A DNA stretch of 5,549 bases from Gemmatimonadota bacterium (GTDB taxonomy: Bacteria; Gemmatimonadota; Gemmatimonadetes; Gemmatimonadales; GWC2-71-9). The position numbers and the translations under genes were made by a program. Positions 4,858 through 5,549 of the stretch are shown here, piece after piece (within the stretch, counting starts at the first letter, position 1; the number at the start of each line of letters is the position of its first letter). Below the pieces are notes generated by a model. That model saw only the letters and a list, made by a program, of their open reading frames with translations. It did not search any database and was not told where the DNA came from. Location of the stretch: positions 1-5,549 of the forward strand of contig JAPULP010000385.1 in assembly GCA_027294815.1 (NCBI GenBank), written 5' to 3'.

Positions 4858-5549
4858 TTACCTCGAGCAGGCTCCCGTCATTTTGTGACCGGAGTCCTTG
4901 GTCCAAATGAGAATGACACCGTTGTACACATCGGTCAGCGCGCTGGAGCGATACTCCAGTACGGATTGTTGTCCACGCCGAATTTCGACGCACTCCACTT
5001 CTGACGAGCCGATGTAGAACTGGAGCGGCGGCCTCGCCACGATGCCGTTGATGACGAACATTGGCTCTTCAAGCCCGCCCCGCAGTCGCACTCGCGTGTC
5101 ATCGTGGCGGCCACTGATTCTCAGCCCAGGAATCCGGCCTTGGAGCGCGCTGAGAATATCTCCCTGGTCGGGGAGGTCCTCAGAGCGGAGTACCGAAGCC
5201 GAGCGCGTGGCGTCGCGCGTGGTGCGCCCAGCCGCGCTGATCTGGATTTCCTCCAGGCTGATCGCCGCATGCTCGAGGGCGAAATCCATCCGATGCCGCG
5301 TCGCCGTCGCTATGGTGACTCGTTCCGCGACGACTTCCCTGTAGCCGATCCGGCGAACCGAAATTTGGTAAACGCCGGGCCGGACGCTGTCGAGGACGTA
5401 TTCGCCACCGGCGTTCGTGAGCGTCTGGTACAACCCACCATCCAACACCACGACCGCCTGCGCGATCGGTATCAGTCCTTGAATGTCGAGGACCATGCCC
5501 TCGATGGCCCCCGGTTCGGATTGGCCGGCGACCTCGTTTCGCGCTCCAC
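4858..5549 (-). CDS. Paralogous carboxypeptidase-regulatory-like + TonB-plug-like protein, 5' end outside window
   Basis: The frame is open to the right window edge and ends at TAA (plus 4858-4860), giving 229 visible residues. The ATG at 5496 is not the start: codons before it read G-A-I-E-G and complete the first strand of the domain (G-x-I-x-G-M-V). The regulatory-like domain continues with GGEYVLDSVRPGVYQISVRR and IGYREV, then the plug-like part: LQGRIPG, MFVINGIV, SEVECVEIRRGQQSVLEY, and YNGVILIWTK, which matches the NGVILITTK-type end of SusC-like plugs. It stops 12 residues later, so there is no barrel. The motifs match the downstream gene block by block, including two cysteines (visible residues 186 and 227). 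Only 2 bp separate its stop from the next start, so the two are one operon. A signal peptide presumably lies beyond the edge. Confidence 0.78.
   Translation of the reverse strand, partial: GARNEVAGQSEPGAIEGMVLDIQGLIPIAQAVVVLDGGLYQTLTNAGGEYVLDSVRPGVYQISVRRIGYREVVAERVTIATATRHRMDFALEHAAISLEEIQISAAGRTTRDATRSASVLRSEDLPDQGDILSALQGRIPGLRISGRHDDTRVRLRGGLEEPMFVINGIVARPPLQFYIGSSEVECVEIRRGQQSVLEYRSSALTDVYNGVILIWTKDSGHKMTGACSR
4861..4864 (-). promoter_or_regulatory. Shine-Dalgarno next to the upstream stop (translational coupling)
   Basis: On the minus strand the order is CGAGG-TAA-TT-ATG: the GAGG ribosome site lies in the last codons of the upstream gene, the TAA stop follows at once, and the downstream ATG begins 2 nt later. 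Ribosomes ending the first protein sit on the start of the second, which favours fixed co-expression of the two paralogues. Confidence 0.6.

Noticed and set aside
4856..4993. N-terminal extension of the 249-aa plug-like protein to an ATG at 4993.
   Set aside because: These 46 codons run in another frame through the upstream paralogue and would place the Sec signal internally; ATG 4855 has its own ribosome site and gives a normal signal peptide.
5494..5496. ATG as the start of the rightmost gene.
   Set aside because: The frame stays open to the window edge and the codons just before it encode G-A-I-E-G, the conserved first strand of the regulatory-like domain.
1..5549. Search for CRISPR arrays, insertion sequences, tRNA or rRNA genes and attachment sites.
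   Set aside because: No regularly spaced repeats, transposase motifs, terminal inverted repeats or structural-RNA signatures were seen by eye.

Overview
The window looks like a chromosomal accessory region of a high-GC, Gram-negative environmental bacterium. The best guess is Gemmatimonadota or a close neighbour. This is inferred from three things: carboxypeptidase-regulatory-like domains joined to TonB-plug-like domains and carrying an 'RRIGYR' motif, a Bacteroidota-style six-bladed propeller in a GC-rich genome, and Sec or lipoprotein signals on most products. No sequence here proves the taxon.

Layout. Positions 2-190 (+) are the 3' end of a thioredoxin-fold protein. It converges with, and overlaps by 4 bp, the stop of a leftward two-gene unit: a 74-aa secreted Cys-rich peptide (1399-1623, -) followed by a 380-aa secreted BF3164-like beta-propeller (187-1329, -). 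A 201-bp divergent intergenic region (1624-1824) separates that unit from a rightward 286-aa AraC-type regulator (1825-2685, +) with a degenerate receiver-like N-terminus. This intergenic region holds a perfect 11-bp inverted repeat and three copies of an 8-mer. After a 379-bp leader with no clear gene comes a lipoprotein esterase of the PHB-depolymerase/feruloyl-esterase type. Its best start is a TTG at 3065, not the far upstream ATG. It converges on a leftward, translationally coupled pair of paralogues (4106-4855 and 4858 to beyond the right edge). Each has a carboxypeptidase-regulatory-like domain plus a TonB-plug-like domain and no beta-barrel.

How the genes may work together. The most system-like part is regulator / operator-like intergenic / Cys-rich peptide / propeller, with a thioredoxin-fold gene next to it. 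It resembles in architecture the Bacteroides pairing of small NVEALA exported peptides with BF3164-type propeller lipoproteins. Here the peptide lacks that motif and has five cysteines, and the propeller has no cysteine and no lipobox. The paired barrel-less plug proteins share a conserved cysteine pair and form a second unusual module. Functions of both modules are unknown; the links between genes are inferred from position and architecture only.
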